Shown in pieces: positions 5,419 to 6,724 of a DNA stretch of 6,724 nt. Position numbers and translations under genes: made by a program. Source of the DNA: Solirubrobacterales bacterium (GTDB taxonomy: Bacteria > Actinomycetota > Thermoleophilia > Solirubrobacterales > Solirubrobacteraceae); contig JAFMRN010000134.1 in assembly GCA_017354065.1 (NCBI GenBank), forward strand, positions 1 through 6,724. The letters are read 5' to 3'. The notes under the pieces were generated by a model. The model was not told where the DNA came from, ran no database searches, and saw only the letters and a list, made by a program, of their open reading frames with translations. How positions within the stretch are numbered: position 1 is the stretch's first letter; each line of letters opens with the position of its first letter.

Positions 5419-5424
5419 GGGCGC

Positions 5425-6724
5425 ATGCCTAGCCAAGCCGACGCACTGGTCATCTTCGGCATCACCGGGGACCTGGCCAAGAAGATGACGTTCCGGTCGC
5501 TGTACCGGCTGGAGAAGCGTGGTCTGCTGAACATCCCGATCGTCGGGGTGGCGGTGGATGACTGGACGGTCGACCAGCTCGTCGAGCGGGCGCGCGACGC
5601 GATCACCGGCACCGGTGAGAAACTGGAGGAGCGGGTCTTCAAGCGCTTTGCCAAGCGCCTGTCATACGTCGGCAAGGCCGATCAGCCCGACGTGTACGAG
5701 CGGCTCGCCGCCGCGTTGTCCAAGGCGAAGAACCCCACCTACTACCTGGAGATCCCGCCGTCGCTGTTCAGCTCGGTGATCGGCGGGCTGCACGCCCAGG
5801 GGCTGGTGTCCGACGGCCAGCGGGTCGTCGTCGAGAAACCCTTCGGCCACGATCTGGCCTCGGCCCGCAAGCTCGCCGCCGACCTGCACCAGTACCTGGA
5901 TGAGAGCCAGCTCTACCGGATAGATCACTTCCTGGCGAAGATGGCGCTGCGCGAGATCCTGTACCTCCGCTTCGCCAACACCATGCTGGAGCCGGTCTGG
6001 AACCGCAACCACGTGGCGGCTGTGCAGATCAACATGTTTGAGAAGTTCGGCGTCGAGGACCGCGGCAGCTTCTATGACCCGGTCGGCGCGCTACGCGACG
6101 TGGTCGTAAACCACCTGTTCCAGGTGCTGGCCGCGGTCGCCATGGAGCCGCCCGCCGGCGGTGACGCGCCGACCCTCCAGGACGCCAAGTACGCCGTGTT
6201 CCGCTCCATGAAGGACGCCGACCCGGCCAAGTACGTGCGCGGCCAGTACCGCGGCTACAAGTCGATCAAGGGCGTCGCCAAGGGCTCTGACACCGAGACC
6301 TACGCGGCGCTGGAGCTGGAGATCGACAACTGGCGCTGGGCCGGCGTGCCGTTCTTCATCCGCGCCGGCAAGCAGCTGTCCTCGACCGAGACCGAGATCC
6401 GCCTGATCTTCAAGGAGCCGCCGGCGATCCCGTTCATCCCGCCTGAGAGCGACACGCCTGAGCCGGCACAGATCGTCTTCCGCCTGGACCCCAGCACCGG
6501 CGTGCAGATCACGCTCGACGCCCACCGTGCCGATCACGACGACGGCCGCGGCGCGATCGACCTGGATGCCGTGCTCGCGACCCAGGGTGGTGAGGACCCG
6601 ACCCCGTACGAGGTCCTACTCCACGCCGCGCTGGAAGGCGACGGCACCCTGTTCACGCGCCAGGACAGCGTCGAGGAGAGCTGGCGTGTTCTCCAGCCCC
6701 TGCTGGACAAGCCACCCAAGCCGC
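5425..6724 (+). CDS. zwf: Glucose-6-phosphate dehydrogenase (3' end beyond window)
   Basis: This enzyme oxidises glucose 6-phosphate to 6-phosphogluconolactone with NADP(+) reduction, the entry to the oxidative pentose phosphate pathway and a main NADPH source. The first 433 residues are present. They show the nucleotide-binding loop FGITGDLAKK (11-20), EKPFG (137-141) and the active-site segment RIDHFLAKM (165-173), holding D167, H168 and K172. LRFANTMLEPVWNR (181-194) follows, then EDRGSFYDPVGALRDVV (211-227) and the catalytic base H230 in VVVNHLFQVL. The usual motif reads RIDHYLGKE; here Tyr, Gly and Glu are replaced by Phe, Ala and Met. This may be a clade feature, since all catalytic residues remain. 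Family length suggests only a few dozen residues are missing. The ATG at 5425 has no Shine-Dalgarno sequence; a -10-like TACGGT sits six bases upstream. It lies 61 bp after nfo in the same direction. Confidence 0.96.
   Translation, partial: MPSQADALVIFGITGDLAKKMTFRSLYRLEKRGLLNIPIVGVAVDDWTVDQLVERARDAITGTGEKLEERVFKRFAKRLSYVGKADQPDVYERLAAALSKAKNPTYYLEIPPSLFSSVIGGLHAQGLVSDGQRVVVEKPFGHDLASARKLAADLHQYLDESQLYRIDHFLAKMALREILYLRFANTMLEPVWNRNHVAAVQINMFEKFGVEDRGSFYDPVGALRDVVVNHLFQVLAAVAMEPPAGGDAPTLQDAKYAVFRSMKDADPAKYVRGQYRGYKSIKGVAKGSDTETYAALELEIDNWRWAGVPFFIRAGKQLSSTETEIRLIFKEPPAIPFIPPESDTPEPAQIVFRLDPSTGVQITLDAHRADHDDGRGAIDLDAVLATQGGEDPTPYEVLLHAALEGDGTLFTRQDSVEESWRVLQPLLDKPPKP

Noticed and set aside
5364..5424. 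An intrinsic terminator between nfo and zwf
   Set aside because: Only an 11-bp dyad with a one-base centre is present. It has no T-run, and no hairpin with a proper loop is seen.
1..6724. Defence system, prophage, CRISPR, tRNA or other mobile elements
   Set aside because: All coding capacity is accounted for by metabolic, translation, repair and regulatory genes. No spaced direct repeats, cloverleaf sequences or integrase/transposase motifs were seen.

Overview
The window is a high-GC bacterial chromosomal segment made up largely of housekeeping genes. The gene set, the very high GC third positions, and an HDOD/HD protein fused to a LuxR-type helix-turn-helix suggest an actinobacterium, most likely in or near Thermoleophilia/Solirubrobacterales. 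That placement rests on family memory and not on a search.

Layout. On the minus strand, reading from about 4374 down to 1, are gltX (glutamyl-tRNA synthetase), an HDOD/HD-LuxR regulator whose reading frame is broken near 2800, a cysteine-free Rrf2-family regulator, cysK (cysteine synthase) and the N-terminal 153 codons of an AMP-forming acyl-CoA ligase that runs off the left edge. On the plus strand, from about 4485, are nfo (endonuclease IV) and zwf (glucose-6-phosphate dehydrogenase), which runs off the right edge. gltX and nfo diverge from a 110-bp control region.

How the parts relate. The Rrf2 gene lies directly upstream of cysK in the same orientation. This resembles the CymR/CysK pairing known from Firmicutes, where the Rrf2 regulator controls sulfur genes and physically binds cysteine synthase. 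The 140-bp gap between the two genes holds the most striking non-coding signal here: a perfect 21-bp inverted repeat (1478-1498 / 1572-1592) with a second, smaller palindrome at exactly the same centre (1535) and extra GCAC/GTGC modules. This is probably an operator cluster for the Rrf2 protein at the cysK promoter. nfo (AP-site repair) and zwf (NADPH supply) are co-oriented and both relate loosely to oxidative stress, but each appears to have its own upstream control region.

Several genes (cysK, gltX, zwf) have a -10-like hexamer ending 6-7 nt before the start codon, and cysK and zwf have no Shine-Dalgarno sequence. This suggests leaderless transcripts. I see no tRNA, rRNA, CRISPR array, insertion sequence or phage gene. 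I also see no clearly new multi-gene system. The best leads are the nested palindrome, the broken HDOD-LuxR gene and its apparently metal-competent HD site.
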